A stretch of 64,000 nt of DNA from Polynucleobacter sp. IMCC 30228 (GCF_021395205.1 NZ_JAJVCS010000002.1:248001-312000); one strand, 5' to 3'. Counted from the first letter of the stretch, positions 8,428-17,830 are shown. Notes: a model not told the origin generated them from the letters alone. Made by a program: numbers and translations.

Positions 8428-9369
8428 ATGATATCGAGCATGACAGGTTATGGTAGCGCTTCACGGCAAGTATCCCTTGGCGCAGGGATAGTAGCCGATT
8501 TGCAGCTAGAGGTGCGGGCGGTGAATAGCCGCTTTTTAGACCTCAGCTTTCGTTTGCCCGATGAGTGTCGCGCCGCCGAGCCTGCTTTGCGCGAGCTGGC
8601 AGTTCAGCAATTGACTCGCGGCAAAGTAGAGTTTAGGGCAGTTTGGCGTATTAATTCCAGCGGTAAGTCAACTACTGCAACTGCGGAAGTCAGCCAAAGC
8701 CTTAGTCAAGAACGCTGCAATGCCTTGCAAGTCCTTGCCGCTCAAGTACAGACCCAGTTTACGAATGCAGCCCCTTTGAGCGTTGCCGATGTATTACGTT
8801 GGCCTGGTATGGTTAGCGAGCCGCGAGGCGATGAAGAAGTATGGGTAGCAGCTACGTTAGCTGCAGGCACCGCAGCGTTGCAAGCTTTAGTGGAAACGCG
8901 AGCTGCCGAAGGCCAGGCACTAGCGGCAGTGTTACAGCAGATTACGACCCAAATGCGTTTGATTGTTGAACAAATCGAACCGCAAATTCCTGAGTTTGTG
9001 CAGCAATATCAACTGAAGCTAACCGCGCGCTTAACCGAAGCTCTAGCTAGCCAAGCAAGTTCAGGTCAACATGCGCCAGCTATTGCGGCCGAAGTATTGG
9101 AGCGTATTCGCCAAGAAGTAGTGCTCTACGCCGTGCGCATCGATGTAGCCGAGGAATTTGCGCGCTTAAAAACCCATTTTCAAGCAGTAGAGACCGCCTT
9201 AAAGGCCAAAGGGCCGGTTGGCAAACGCCTGGATTTTTTAATGCAAGAATTGAATCGCGAAGCCAATACCCTTAGTTCTAAATCTGCGGCAGTCGCCTGC
9301 ACTTCAGCTGCTTTAGAATTAAAGCTCCTCATTGAGCAAATGCGTGAACAAGTACAAAATTTAGAATAA
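8428..9369 (+). CDS. yicC: YicC family endoribonuclease
   Basis: 313 residues, slightly above the ~290 usual. The N-terminal signature ISSMTGYGSASRQ and REVNSRFLDL-like segment VRAVNSRFLDLSFR identify the YicC-like domain; the C-terminal DUF1732 region ends with GKRLDFLMQELNREANTL. E. coli YicC has been described as an endoribonuclease that acts on RNAs including the sRNA RyhB. No Shine-Dalgarno; the start lies six bases after a -10 box. gmk follows two bases after the stop, so yicC-gmk-rpoZ-spoT is probably one transcription unit. Confidence 0.92.
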   Translation: MISSMTGYGSASRQVSLGAGIVADLQLEVRAVNSRFLDLSFRLPDECRAAEPALRELAVQQLTRGKVEFRAVWRINSSGKSTTATAEVSQSLSQERCNALQVLAAQVQTQFTNAAPLSVADVLRWPGMVSEPRGDEEVWVAATLAAGTAALQALVETRAAEGQALAAVLQQITTQMRLIVEQIEPQIPEFVQQYQLKLTARLTEALASQASSGQHAPAIAAEVLERIRQEVVLYAVRIDVAEEFARLKTHFQAVETALKAKGPVGKRLDFLMQELNREANTLSSKSAAVACTSAALELKLLIEQMREQVQNLE

Positions 9370-9371
9370 TC

Positions 9372-9998
9372 ATGAATGCGAATACTTACCAAGGCAGCAT
9401 GCTAATGATTGTGGCTCCATCGGGCGCAGGAAAATCGTCGTTGGTACAGGCCTTATTACAAAGCGATGCCAGCGTCAAATTATCTTTGTCGACTACAACC
9501 CGAGCGCCGCGGGTAGGCGAAATAAATGGCCAGGATTATCACTTTGTTACTGAAACAGAATTTATGCAGCAGCGGGCAAATGAAGATTTTTTAGAATGGG
9601 CTGAAGTGCATGATCATTTTTACGGCACTTCCCGTTCCTGGCTTGCGGCGCAAATGCAGGCGGGTAGTGATGTGATTTTAGAAATTGACTGGCAGGGCGC
9701 TCAACAGATTCGGCAATTGATTCCCGCGGCGCAGTGGATTTTTATTTTCCCACCCTCATTTGAGGCCCTTGAAGCGCGTCTGCGAAAACGCGGCAAAGAT
9801 GATGAGCAGACTATTGAACGACGTTTAGCTGCGGCGCATCTCGAACTGCAACATGCAGCCGAGGCTGATTTCATTGTGATTAACGACTCTTTTGAGCAGG
9901 CTCTAGCTGATTTAAGGAGTATTTTGGCGGCTACTCGCCTGCGCACCACTGCGGTGATGGCGCGCAACCCAACCCTTTTGAGGCGCCTCGGGGTGTAA
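9372..9998 (+). CDS. gmk: Guanylate kinase
   Basis: 208 residues. Phosphorylates GMP to GDP with ATP in the cytosol. P-loop PSGAGKSS (16-23), the GMP-binding LSTTTRAPRVGEINGQDYHFV segment, EVHDHFYGTS and LEIDWQGAQQIR are all canonical. Starts two bases after the yicC stop. Its product feeds GTP to the downstream (p)ppGpp synthetase, a pairing (gmk-rpoZ-spoT) conserved across proteobacteria. Confidence 0.97.
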   Translation: MNANTYQGSMLMIVAPSGAGKSSLVQALLQSDASVKLSLSTTTRAPRVGEINGQDYHFVTETEFMQQRANEDFLEWAEVHDHFYGTSRSWLAAQMQAGSDVILEIDWQGAQQIRQLIPAAQWIFIFPPSFEALEARLRKRGKDDEQTIERRLAAAHLELQHAAEADFIVINDSFEQALADLRSILAATRLRTTAVMARNPTLLRRLGV

Positions 9999-10041
9999 TC
10001 AGGTATCCTATAGGCATTAACCCTAAATAAGTGAGTTCAGC

Positions 10042-10245
10042 ATGGCCCGAATTACCGTAGAAGATTGCATGAAAACCATTCCCAATCGTTTTGAACTCGT
10101 GTTGGCAGCAACCTATCGTGCGCGCCAATTAGTTCAAGGTCACTCTCCCCGAGTTGAGTCTAAAGATAAAGCCACCGTTGTAGCTTTGCGTGAAGTAGCT
10201 GCAGGCGTGACCGACCGGGATATGTTGACCAAAGTACCGCTGTAA
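10042..10245 (+). CDS. rpoZ: RNA polymerase omega subunit
   Basis: 67 residues. [30 protein letters not shown] is the standard omega N-terminus; the length matches short betaproteobacterial omegas. It assists beta' folding and forms part of the ppGpp binding site on RNA polymerase. It sits between gmk and the ppGpp synthetase/hydrolase gene, as in E. coli and relatives. The 43-base gap after gmk contains TATCCTATAGG, which could be a weak promoter element. Confidence 0.97.
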   Translation: MARITVEDCMKTIPNRFELVLAATYRARQLVQGHSPRVESKDKATVVALREVAAGVTDRDMLTKVPL

Positions 10246-10260
10246 TTTGAAAGCCCCGCT

Positions 10261-12630
10261 GTGGCGCCTGCGCTAACCACAACGGGAGATCAGGGTAAGC
10301 GCTCGTCTAGCGAGATCGGCGACGTCTTACTTAGTAGCACGAGTGCCTCGCCTGAGGTAGTTGCTGAAACCAGTTCTAAAAAATCGATTATTGCTTCGCT
10401 GCTAACGCAGTCGAGTCGCTATCTGTTTGGCCCCACTTCACAACCCCAGTTGCCACCCAAGCAACAAGTGGTATCCATTGCGGCTCTCACCGACAAACTG
10501 AGTTATTTAAAACCGAATGAACGTGAGCTCATTAAAAAAGCCTTTCATTTTGCTGATGCAGCCCATTTAGGACAATATCGTCAAAGTGGCGAACCTTACA
10601 TTACCCATCCACTTGCTGTAGCTGAGTTATGTGCTATTTGGCGCTTGGATGCTTTATCGATCATGGCAGCTTTATTGCATGACGTGATTGAAGATACCGG
10701 TAGCACTCAAGCTGATTTAATTACAACCTTTGGATCTAAGGTAGCTGAACTAGTTGAAGGTCTGACCAAATTAGATAAATTAGAATTTCAAAGTCATGCT
10801 GAAGCGCAGGCTGAAAGTTTCCGCAAAATGTTTATGGCAATGGCGCGCGACGTACGTGTAATCTTGGTGAAGCTGGCCGATCGTACGCACAACATGCGTA
10901 CCTTAGACGCGATGCCTTTAGAAAAACGCCATCGCGCTGCTTTAGAAACGATGGAAATTTATGCCCCCATTGCCCATCGTCTAGGCCTCAATTTAATTTA
11001 TCGCGATTTACAAGACTTAGGTTTTCAATATTCGATGCCGCTACGTTTTCGAGTAATTGAAAAGGCAGTGAAGAAGGCGCGCGGTAATCGCAAGGAAATG
11101 GTTGAGAAGATTTTGGATACTACGCGCAGAACATTTGCTAAAGCAAAAATTGAAGTTGACTTACATGGGCGCGAAAAAACCCTCTTTAGTATTTACAGCA
11201 AAATGAAATCAAAGCACTTGAATTTTTCCCAAGTGCTTGATGTTTATGCATTTCGGGTGACTGTGCAATCGATTGATGACTGTTATCGGGCTTTAGGGGT
11301 TTTGCATGCTTTATATAAGCCCATGCCTGGTAAATTTAAAGACTACATTGCTATTCCAAAGCTCAATGGCTATCAATCGATTCATACTACTTTAGTAGGG
11401 CCGTCGGGCGTTCCGGTGGAGTTTCAAATTCGCACGATAGATATGCATGCCATTGCTGAGGCAGGAGTAGCGGCACATTGGGCTTATAAAGATGGCTCGC
11501 CTGAACTGAGTGAGGTACAAAATCGAGCACACCAATGGTTGCAATCACTAATCGATATTCAAGACAGTACTGGTGATTCGCAAGAATTTTTAGAACACGT
11601 TAAGATTGATTTATTTCCTGATGCAGTTTATGTTTTTACGCCAAAAGGTCAAATTCGTGCGCTGCCACGGGGCGCCACCGCACTCGATTTTGCTTATTCA
11701 ATTCACAGTGAATTAGGTAACACCTGTGTTGCAGTAAAAATTAATAGTATGCAATTACCCTTGCGTAGTGAGTTACGTAATGGCGATATTGTTGAGGTTA
11801 TTACCTCACCGCAGTCACAACCTAATCCAGGTTGGTTAAGTTTTGTGCGCACCGGTAAAGCGCGCGCAGCCTTACGTCATGCCCTTAAAACCAAGCATTA
11901 CGCTGAGTCTTTGCAATTGGGTGAGCGCCTATTAGCCAATGCACTTAGACAACAAGAGGTGGATGTGGGTCTTCTTACTGAAGCGATATGGACCCGCTTA
12001 TTGCACTGGACTGGCGATAGAAATCGTAATGAGGTGTGTGTCAATATTGCTTTGGGTCGACGCTCGCCACAAGAATTAGCGATGCGTTTGAAAATTTTAT
12101 TGGCTGAAGACTCGGGCGCTGAGCAAATGGTTTTAGGGGTTAGTAATTTTGTTTTGCCGCAACCAGAAATTCGTCATCATGCAATTTTGGTGGATGGGCG
12201 CGAGGGGATGTCGACTAGTTTTCAATCGTGTTGTCACCCCATCCCTGGCGATAACATTATTGGCTATCTTGGTAAGGGTGAGGGTTTGCAAATTCATATT
12301 AGCGATTGTCAACATGCTTTACGTATGCTGTCTAAAGATCCTGATAAGTGGGTTGAAGTGGAGTGGAGTAAAGATGTGCATCGTGAGTTTGAAGTGGATT
12401 TAGTGCTAGATACACGCCAAGGAAAGGGTGTTCTAGCTCGGGTTGCTAGTAGTATTACCGCAGCTGACGCTAACATTATGAATGTATCGATGGAAGATCC
12501 GTACAAAGAAGATGCTGTATCGATGCGCTTCACCATTCAAGTATCTGATCGCTTGCACTTATCGCGGGTGATGCGCAGCTTACACAATAATGCAGATGTC
12601 ATGCGCGTTATACGCAGTCGGCAAACCTAA
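10261..12630 (+). CDS. spoT: Bifunctional (p)ppGpp synthetase/hydrolase (RelA/SpoT family)
   Basis: 789 residues from GTG 10261, 15 bases after rpoZ. It makes and degrades the alarmone (p)ppGpp. A ~75-residue low-complexity N-terminus precedes the HD hydrolase domain with intact HD-x2-ED (H140 D141, E144 D145), indicating active hydrolysis. The synthetase domain carries GREKTLFSIYSKMKSK and the SpoT-type GKFKDYIAIPKLNGYQS (near 355-370). TGS (about 449-510) and a C-terminal ACT domain (from about 706) follow. The intact HD box supports a SpoT/Rel rather than monofunctional RelA. Converges on greB. Confidence 0.95.
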   Translation: MAPALTTTGDQGKRSSSEIGDVLLSSTSASPEVVAETSSKKSIIASLLTQSSRYLFGPTSQPQLPPKQQVVSIAALTDKLSYLKPNERELIKKAFHFADAAHLGQYRQSGEPYITHPLAVAELCAIWRLDALSIMAALLHDVIEDTGSTQADLITTFGSKVAELVEGLTKLDKLEFQSHAEAQAESFRKMFMAMARDVRVILVKLADRTHNMRTLDAMPLEKRHRAALETMEIYAPIAHRLGLNLIYRDLQDLGFQYSMPLRFRVIEKAVKKARGNRKEMVEKILDTTRRTFAKAKIEVDLHGREKTLFSIYSKMKSKHLNFSQVLDVYAFRVTVQSIDDCYRALGVLHALYKPMPGKFKDYIAIPKLNGYQSIHTTLVGPSGVPVEFQIRTIDMHAIAEAGVAAHWAYKDGSPELSEVQNRAHQWLQSLIDIQDSTGDSQEFLEHVKIDLFPDAVYVFTPKGQIRALPRGATALDFAYSIHSELGNTCVAVKINSMQLPLRSELRNGDIVEVITSPQSQPNPGWLSFVRTGKARAALRHALKTKHYAESLQLGERLLANALRQQEVDVGLLTEAIWTRLLHWTGDRNRNEVCVNIALGRRSPQELAMRLKILLAEDSGAEQMVLGVSNFVLPQPEIRHHAILVDGREGMSTSFQSCCHPIPGDNIIGYLGKGEGLQIHISDCQHALRMLSKDPDKWVEVEWSKDVHREFEVDLVLDTRQGKGVLARVASSITAADANIMNVSMEDPYKEDAVSMRFTIQVSDRLHLSRVMRSLHNNADVMRVIRSRQT

Positions 12631-12653
12631 GTAGATCAAGATTCGATGGTGGA

Positions 12654-13151
12654 CTAATAGTTCACTTCAATAATTTCAATGGTTCTTGGCCCCGTTGGCG
12701 TTTGGATGACTACTTCATCGCCCACCCTCGCTTTAATTAAGGCCTTGGCAATAGGGGAAACCCAACTCACATGACCTTGTTCTAAATTTACTTCATCCAC
12801 CCCGACAATTTTAATGGTGGTTTCGTCGATTCCTTGTTTTGGGTCACTTTCTAGATAAGTAACGGTAGCACCGAAAAATACCTGAGCATCATTAGTTTCA
12901 CCCAATTTTCGTGCGGCATTATCAATGACTAAGGCACATTCAAGGCGCTGATTAAGAAAGCGAATACGTCGATCAATTTCCCGTAAGCGTTTTTTGCCAT
13001 AAATATAGTCTCCATTTTCGGAGCGATCGCCATTCGAAGCTGCCCAATGCACAATTTGCACAATTTCTGGCCGCGCCTGATTTAATAGGTGTAAGAGCTC
13101 AGTTTTGAGGCGCTCATGACCGTCTGGCGTAATGTAGTTCTTTTCTTCCAT
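12654..13151 (-). CDS. greB: Transcription elongation factor GreB
   Basis: 165 residues from ATG 13151 (MEEKNYITPDGHERLKTEL). The open frame continues 38 codons upstream, but that part is only the antisense of tRNA-Arg, so the start is firm. N-terminal coiled-coil (HLLNQARPEIVQIV, SNGDRSENGDYIYGKKRLREIDRRIRFL) and C-terminal FKBP-like domain ending GPRTIEI. GRSENGDY carries the acidic tip that stimulates transcript cleavage in backtracked RNA polymerase; YGKKR marks GreB over GreA. No Shine-Dalgarno; a CACAAT hexamer lies six bases before the ATG. Confidence 0.95.
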   Translation of the reverse strand: MEEKNYITPDGHERLKTELLHLLNQARPEIVQIVHWAASNGDRSENGDYIYGKKRLREIDRRIRFLNQRLECALVIDNAARKLGETNDAQVFFGATVTYLESDPKQGIDETTIKIVGVDEVNLEQGHVSWVSPIAKALIKARVGDEVVIQTPTGPRTIEIIEVNY

Positions 13152-13165
13152 GGCATAATTGTGCC
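13152..13165. promoter_or_regulatory. Near-palindromic shared -10 element between greB and tRNA-Arg
   Basis: GGCATAATTGTGCC reads GGCACAATTATGCC on the other strand, so 12 of 14 positions are symmetric. Forward, CATAAT (13154-13159) would start transcription about 4 bases before the tRNA 5' end at 13170. Reverse, CACAAT (13158-13163) lies six bases before the greB ATG, giving a leaderless greB mRNA. Neither side has a good -35. Symmetric -10 elements driving divergent transcription are a described phenomenon; use here is inference. Confidence 0.4.
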
Positions 13166-13169
13166 TGTT

Positions 13170-13246
13170 GCGGCTGTAGCTCAGTTGGATAGAGTACTTG
13201 GCTACGAACCAAGGGGTCGTGGGTTCAATTCCTGCCAGCCGCACCA
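13170..13246 (+). tRNA. tRNA-Arg (anticodon ACG)
   Basis: 77 bases with an encoded CCA end. Acceptor GCGGCTG pairs with CAGCCGC; D-arm GCTC...GAGT; anticodon stem CTTGG/CCAAG with loop CTACGAA, anticodon ACG (read as ICG after deamination, decoding CGU/CGC/CGA); T-loop TTCAATT. It stands alone between greB and the lipid-transport operon. Confidence 0.97.
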
Positions 13247-13286
13247 TTCTGATTCGTAGCACCATGGGGTAGGGGGCGTGATCCCT

Positions 13287-13292
13287 TATAGT
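13287..13292 (+). promoter_or_regulatory. Putative -10 element of the lipid-transport operon (leaderless start)
   Basis: TATAGT (13287-13292) is followed by six bases and ATG 13299. No Shine-Dalgarno serves that ATG. The same TATAGT-N6-ATG spacing recurs at the leu leader. No convincing -35 is seen, and a GTG at 13278 with a G-rich stretch upstream is a competing start. Confidence 0.35.
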
Positions 13293-13298
13293 TGCACT

Positions 13299-14474
13299 AT
13301 GAGCAAGATTGCCATCGATGCAGGCCAGCCACCGCTAGCCTCCCCAGCGGTTTTAACCATTGTGAATGACTCACGCGCCAGCTTGGTTTTGAGTGGCACC
13401 TTGAATATTTACGCCTTAGGGGCAGTTTGGTCGCCTATTCGCGCTGCTCAAAACGCCTGGTTGACCACCGGCGCTAGCCAGCAAAAAACACTGGAAGTGG
13501 ATGCTAGTCAAATTGAGTCACTCGACGGGGCAGGAATTGCTTTTTTAATAGACGTGCAAGAGGCGCAAATGAATGCCAAGGCGGTCTTTACGATGCCGAA
13601 CTTAGCAGCACGCTATCTACCTTTATTAAAACAGTTTGATCCTATTGGCAAACTATTTCCAGCGCCACAAGTTGTTCCAGCACAAAGCCCAATTGAAGCA
13701 ACCGGTAAGGCTGCTTATTCGCTTTGGCAAGATACGGTGGCTTTAATTACTTTTGCTGGACACGTTGTAGCCGATTTAGTTTGGTCATTACGCTACCCAC
13801 GTCAAGTACGTTGGGGCGATTTTATTAATGCCGCTGTGCAAGCGGGCTTAGCGGCATTGCCGATTGTAGGATTGGTAGCTTTTTTAATTGGGGTGATTTT
13901 GTCTTTTCAATCGGCTATTGGCATGCAAAAGTTCGGTGCAGTGACTTTTGTCGGCCCCCTAGTGGCTTTAGGCGTTTTTCGTGAATTAGGCCCCCTCATT
14001 ACTGCCATCTTATTAGCGGGACGGTCATCGGCAGCATTTGCCGCTGAAATTGGTACGATGACGGTCAATAGCGAGGTAGATGCATTGGTCAGCGGCGGTC
14101 TTAGTCCAGTGCGATTTTTGGTTATACCGCGGGTGCTAGCGGGTATTTTAGTGGCGCCGATTCTGACCCTCTATGCTGATATTGTGGCGATCTTGGCATC
14201 GGCCATAACCATGACTGCCTATGGCGTGCCCTTTATTAATTTTTACAACGGTACACTGACTATGGTCGGCACTGAAGATATCTTATCGGGCCTACTGAAG
14301 TCCCTGTTATTTGGGACTGTAGTTTCGAGTGTGGGCTGCTTACGTGGTATGCAAACTGGCAACGGTGCCGCAGCGGTAGGAATTTCTGCCACATCAGCTG
14401 TAGTTAGCAGTATTGTTTTAATTGTGTTAGTTGATGGGGTTTTTGCCTACATCTCCTATCGGACGGGATTCTAA
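13299..14474 (+). CDS. MlaE-family lipid ABC transporter permease with N-terminal STAS domain
   Basis: 391 residues from ATG 13299 (GTG 13278 would add seven). The first ~110 residues form a STAS-like domain (ASLVLSGTLNIY, DASQIESLDGAGIAFLIDV), comparable to MlaB, which in E. coli is a separate protein. The rest is an MlaE permease: GLAALPIVGLVAFLIGVILSFQSAIGMQKFGA, then FRELGPLITAILLAGRSSAAFAAEIGTM, the conserved coupling segment, and four to five membrane helices. It belongs to MCE-type systems that move phospholipids between inner and outer membranes. Its stop overlaps the ATPase start by one base, and MCE and lipoprotein genes follow. Confidence 0.9.
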   Translation: MSKIAIDAGQPPLASPAVLTIVNDSRASLVLSGTLNIYALGAVWSPIRAAQNAWLTTGASQQKTLEVDASQIESLDGAGIAFLIDVQEAQMNAKAVFTMPNLAARYLPLLKQFDPIGKLFPAPQVVPAQSPIEATGKAAYSLWQDTVALITFAGHVVADLVWSLRYPRQVRWGDFINAAVQAGLAALPIVGLVAFLIGVILSFQSAIGMQKFGAVTFVGPLVALGVFRELGPLITAILLAGRSSAAFAAEIGTMTVNSEVDALVSGGLSPVRFLVIPRVLAGILVAPILTLYADIVAILASAITMTAYGVPFINFYNGTLTMVGTEDILSGLLKSLLFGTVVSSVGCLRGMQTGNGAAAVGISATSAVVSSIVLIVLVDGVFAYISYRTGF

Positions 14475-15229
14475 TGTTAGCCCTCGAAGCAAAAAATCTC
14501 ACCATTGGCTATGGCACAAGAGTGCTTTTGCAAAATCTCAACTTCAGCGTTAATTTCGGTGAAATTTTTATTATTTTGGGTGGTTCGGGGTGCGGTAAGT
14601 CAAGCTTACTTAAAAATCTATTTGGTTTATATCGCCCGATGGGGGGTGATGTCTTAATTGAGGGGCAGGACATTACGCATGCTTATGGTGCAGAGTTGCA
14701 GCGCATCATGACGAGTTTTGGGGTGATGTATCAGCAAGGCGCCTTATTTGGCTCCATGAATTTATTGGATAACGTCAAACTCTTTATGGAGGAGTACACC
14801 AGCCTAGATGATAGACAAATGGATTTATTGGCCCGCTGCAAACTCGATTTAGTGGGTTTACTACCGTTTGCAAACTATATGCCCAGTGAAATTAGTGGCG
14901 GCATGCAAAAAAGAGCGGCGATTGCTCGCGCGATGGCATTAGACCCTAAAATACTCTTTTTAGATGAACCTTCGGCTGGTTTGGATCCTATTACCTCTGC
15001 TGACTTAGATCGGACGATTTTAGATTTATCGAAAAATCTCGGCATCACCTTTGTGATTGTGTCGCATGAGCTAGCTAGTATTTATGCGATTGCTGATCGG
15101 GTCATTATGTTAGATGGAGCCACTAAAAGTATCATTGCGGAAGGCGACCCCAAGCTATTACGGGATCAAAGTTCCGATCCCCGTGTGCATCAATTCTTTA
15201 ATCGAATCATGAGCAAGGAAGCGGTATGA
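14474..15229 (+). CDS. ABC transporter ATP-binding protein, MlaF-like
   Basis: 251 residues. Walker A GGSGCGKSS (36-44), signature SGGMQKRAAIARAM (141-154), Walker B ILFLDEPSAGLDP (160-172), and an H-loop in VIVSHELASI. The SGGMQ form of the signature is typical of MlaF/Ttg2A ATPases that power MCE lipid transport. It is cytoplasmic and partners with the preceding MlaE-type permease (one-base overlap) and the following MCE protein (four-base overlap). Confidence 0.94.
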   Translation: MLALEAKNLTIGYGTRVLLQNLNFSVNFGEIFIILGGSGCGKSSLLKNLFGLYRPMGGDVLIEGQDITHAYGAELQRIMTSFGVMYQQGALFGSMNLLDNVKLFMEEYTSLDDRQMDLLARCKLDLVGLLPFANYMPSEISGGMQKRAAIARAMALDPKILFLDEPSAGLDPITSADLDRTILDLSKNLGITFVIVSHELASIYAIADRVIMLDGATKSIIAEGDPKLLRDQSSDPRVHQFFNRIMSKEAV

Positions 15230-16176
15230 GTAATTCCAACCCCAATTATTTTCGTTTAGGCCTATTTGTTTTTGGCGGTTTAGCGGCTCTTGTGGCAGTT
15301 ATTCTAATTTTTGGCTCGGGTCAGTTCTTTAAAAAATCTTTTATTGTAGAAACCTATGTCGAGAAATCGGTAACGGGTTTAGATGTGGGCGCCGATGTGC
15401 GTTTTCGCGGCGTGAAACTAGGGCAAGTAACGGCAATTTTATTATCTGGCAGAGTTTATGAAAATGAAATTAAATTAGATGATCGCAAAGAATATGTGAT
15501 CGTGCGGATGCGCATTTTGGGAGACCCTAACGAATTACTGAATAACGTCAATAGCTTGGTAGCCATTGATTTGCGCGCGCGGATAAAAAGCATGGGCATT
15601 ACTGGCGTAAATTATGTTGAGTTTGATTATTATCCAGACTATAAAAATTATCCAACACTGCCCTATACCTGGACACCAGAATATGCTGTTATTCCATCCT
15701 TACCAAGTCAAACGGAGCAATTATTAGCAGGCTTGCAAGGGTTAATGCTGAAGCTCGATCAGACTGACTTTGCTTCAACCCAGCGTAAGTTTGATGCTTT
15801 ACTAACGAACTTAAACTCCATTTTGACGGGCGATGGTAAAGCGAATGCCGGTATTGTGCAATCGGTTCAAGATTTAAATATCTTGCTTACTAAAGTTAAT
15901 CAAGTGACTAACAGCGAAGAGCTGCAAGTCTTAATGCGGGAAATTATTGCTTCAGCAATTACCCTACGGCAAATGCTCGGCTCGGTTCAAGGCGATACAG
16001 CATTGTCAGTCGAAAATATTAAACAAGCTAGCACGCAATTGAACGACCTCACTCGAATTATTAGTCAAAGCCCCAGTTCTTTAATTTGGTCTGAGCCGCC
16101 CGCAAAAATTATTTTGCCGACAAATGGCACGCAAGGTGGTACGCCAGGCGCAATCACGGCAGGAGGTCAGAAATGA
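15226..16176 (+). CDS. MlaD family (MCE domain) protein
   Basis: 316 residues, longer than E. coli MlaD (183) and closer to the Mce/PqiB-like extended type. One N-terminal membrane helix (LGLFVFGGLAALVAVILIFG) anchors it in the inner membrane. The MCE domain covers roughly 40-130 (YVEKSVTGLDVGADVRFRGV, ITGVNYVEFD). A helical C-terminal tail (about 160-290) may extend into the periplasm. MCE proteins form hexameric rings with a lipid tunnel attached to the MlaE-MlaF complex. Overlaps both neighbours by four bases. Confidence 0.92.
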   Translation: MSNSNPNYFRLGLFVFGGLAALVAVILIFGSGQFFKKSFIVETYVEKSVTGLDVGADVRFRGVKLGQVTAILLSGRVYENEIKLDDRKEYVIVRMRILGDPNELLNNVNSLVAIDLRARIKSMGITGVNYVEFDYYPDYKNYPTLPYTWTPEYAVIPSLPSQTEQLLAGLQGLMLKLDQTDFASTQRKFDALLTNLNSILTGDGKANAGIVQSVQDLNILLTKVNQVTNSEELQVLMREIIASAITLRQMLGSVQGDTALSVENIKQASTQLNDLTRIISQSPSSLIWSEPPAKIILPTNGTQGGTPGAITAGGQK

Positions 16177-16856
16177 TTTTTACACCACTGCAACAATTTC
16201 CTTGGCAAGGTCGACGATCACTGCGAAGTGCTGGCTTAGTACTCATTGCCAGTGCCTGTGTAGTTTTGTTTAATGCGTGCGCTCCAACTAAGCCGGCTGA
16301 GCAAACCTCCGATTGGCTCGTATCAGTTAAGCGAAGTGGCGAGCCTCGTAAACCCATCTCACCAGTTTGGTTGAAGGTGGGAACGATTAGTGTGACAGCA
16401 CCCTTTGACGGTAAGTCACTAGTTTACCGACTGAGTGAGGGGCGCTACGATAAAGATTTTTATAATGCCTATATTGCCTTGCCCAATGAAATGTTTGCTA
16501 ACGCTACACGTACTTGGTTAAACGATGCGGGTGTATTTCGTTTAACCGTTGATCAAAGTAATAGTTTTTTCCCGTATTACACATTACAAGCTCACGTTGA
16601 AGAATTTTATGGTGATTACCGAACAAAGCCTGAAGCAGTTGTGACCATTCAATATTTTTTAAGCGCTGCAAGTACTTCAAAAGCAGCTAATCCAGTTATT
16701 TTTACGCCACGCTACAGCCAACGCATTGCCTTGGCTGATAATAGTCGGGCGGCGTTAATACAGGGTTACCAACAAGCGCTGACGGCAATTTTGCAGCAAC
16801 TAGAAGCCGATTTTTATCAAAAAAATCTGCAGCTACCCACCCCTTTAGGAAAGTAA
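16173..16856 (+). CDS. PqiC/ABC-type transport auxiliary lipoprotein
   Basis: 227 residues. Hydrophobic N-terminal stretch ending LFNAC, with Cys36 as the probable lipidated residue; RR earlier in the sequence is a positively charged n-region. The mature part matches the ABC-transport auxiliary lipoprotein family (PqiC/DUF330): [39 protein letters not shown] and the later [10 protein letters not shown]. Members sit at the outer membrane and are thought to dock MCE tubes. Its place as fourth gene suggests it is the outer-membrane end of this transporter. Confidence 0.85.
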   Translation: MIFTPLQQFPWQGRRSLRSAGLVLIASACVVLFNACAPTKPAEQTSDWLVSVKRSGEPRKPISPVWLKVGTISVTAPFDGKSLVYRLSEGRYDKDFYNAYIALPNEMFANATRTWLNDAGVFRLTVDQSNSFFPYYTLQAHVEEFYGDYRTKPEAVVTIQYFLSAASTSKAANPVIFTPRYSQRIALADNSRAALIQGYQQALTAILQQLEADFYQKNLQLPTPLGK

Positions 16857-16858
16857 AT

Positions 16859-17830
16859 ATGAATTTTAGTTACCGCTTTTTTTTGGCGTTTGCCTTAGCC
16901 GTAATTTTGAGTGCACCAAGTTTTGCTGATACTTATCCTAGTCGCCCGATTCGTTTAATTGTGCCATTTGCGCCTGGAGGTACAACCGACATTATTGCGC
17001 GCAGTATTGCTGATCCCCTTGGACGACAATTGGGTCAACCTGTGATTGTGGAAAATCGGGCAGGCGGCGGCGGTAGTATTGGTGCGCTTGAGGTTGCTCG
17101 GGCGCCAAAAGAAGGCTACATCATTGGAGTGGCAACGGTGTCTACTACTGCGGCTAACCCGGCCATTAACCCCAAAATTGGCTATGATCCTACTAAAGAT
17201 TTTTCACCTATTACGAATATTGCGGCTACCCCAAACATCATTGCGGTAAACCCCAATTTTCCAGCAAAAGATTTCAAAACTTTTTTAGAAGTGTTGAAGA
17301 AAAATCCAGGTAAATATTCTTATGCTAGTTCGGGTACTGGTGGTATTGGTCATTTACAAACGGAATTATTCAAAAGTTTGACTGGTGTTTATATTGTGCA
17401 TATTCCTTACCGTGGCGCAGGTCCAGCATTAACGGACACCGTTGCAGGGCAAGTGCCGATCATTTTTGATAACTTACCTTCGGCCTTGCCGTTTATTCGG
17501 GATGGTAAGTTAGTACCGATTGTGGTTGCCGCCCCGAAGCGTTTAGCGCAGCTACCTAATGTACCAACTTTTGCTGAAGTGGGTTTAGCTCCCGTGAATC
17601 GGATGGCCTACTATGGGCTTTATGGTCCAGTTGGACTTCCCCGTGATATTGTTGAGAAAATTTACGTAGCGACACAAAAAGCAGTCACTGAGCCTGCAGT
17701 TCGCAAGCGTATTGAAGATACTGGATCAATCATTAATGTGAATGGACCCGAGGAGTTTGCCAAAGAAATTAAAGCCGAGTACACCGTATATAAAGAAGTA
17801 GTAGCAAAACAAAAACTGCAAATTGACTAA
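16859..17830 (+). CDS. Bug/TctC family periplasmic substrate-binding protein
   Basis: 323 residues, full family length. Signal peptide with cleavage near [10 protein letters not shown]. Family motifs: [111 protein letters not shown]. It is translated two bases after the PqiC-like gene, so transcription may be shared with the lipid-transport operon, yet its function is unrelated. The bound carboxylate cannot be predicted. No TctAB membrane genes are nearby. Confidence 0.93.
   Translation: MNFSYRFFLAFALAVILSAPSFADTYPSRPIRLIVPFAPGGTTDIIARSIADPLGRQLGQPVIVENRAGGGGSIGALEVARAPKEGYIIGVATVSTTAANPAINPKIGYDPTKDFSPITNIAATPNIIAVNPNFPAKDFKTFLEVLKKNPGKYSYASSGTGGIGHLQTELFKSLTGVYIVHIPYRGAGPALTDTVAGQVPIIFDNLPSALPFIRDGKLVPIVVAAPKRLAQLPNVPTFAEVGLAPVNRMAYYGLYGPVGLPRDIVEKIYVATQKAVTEPAVRKRIEDTGSIINVNGPEEFAKEIKAEYTVYKEVVAKQKLQID

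Noticed and set aside
13152-13265. 38-codon N-terminal extension of greB
   Set aside because: It is the antisense of tRNA-Arg; homology begins at MEEKNYITPDG and the ATG at 13151 is well placed.
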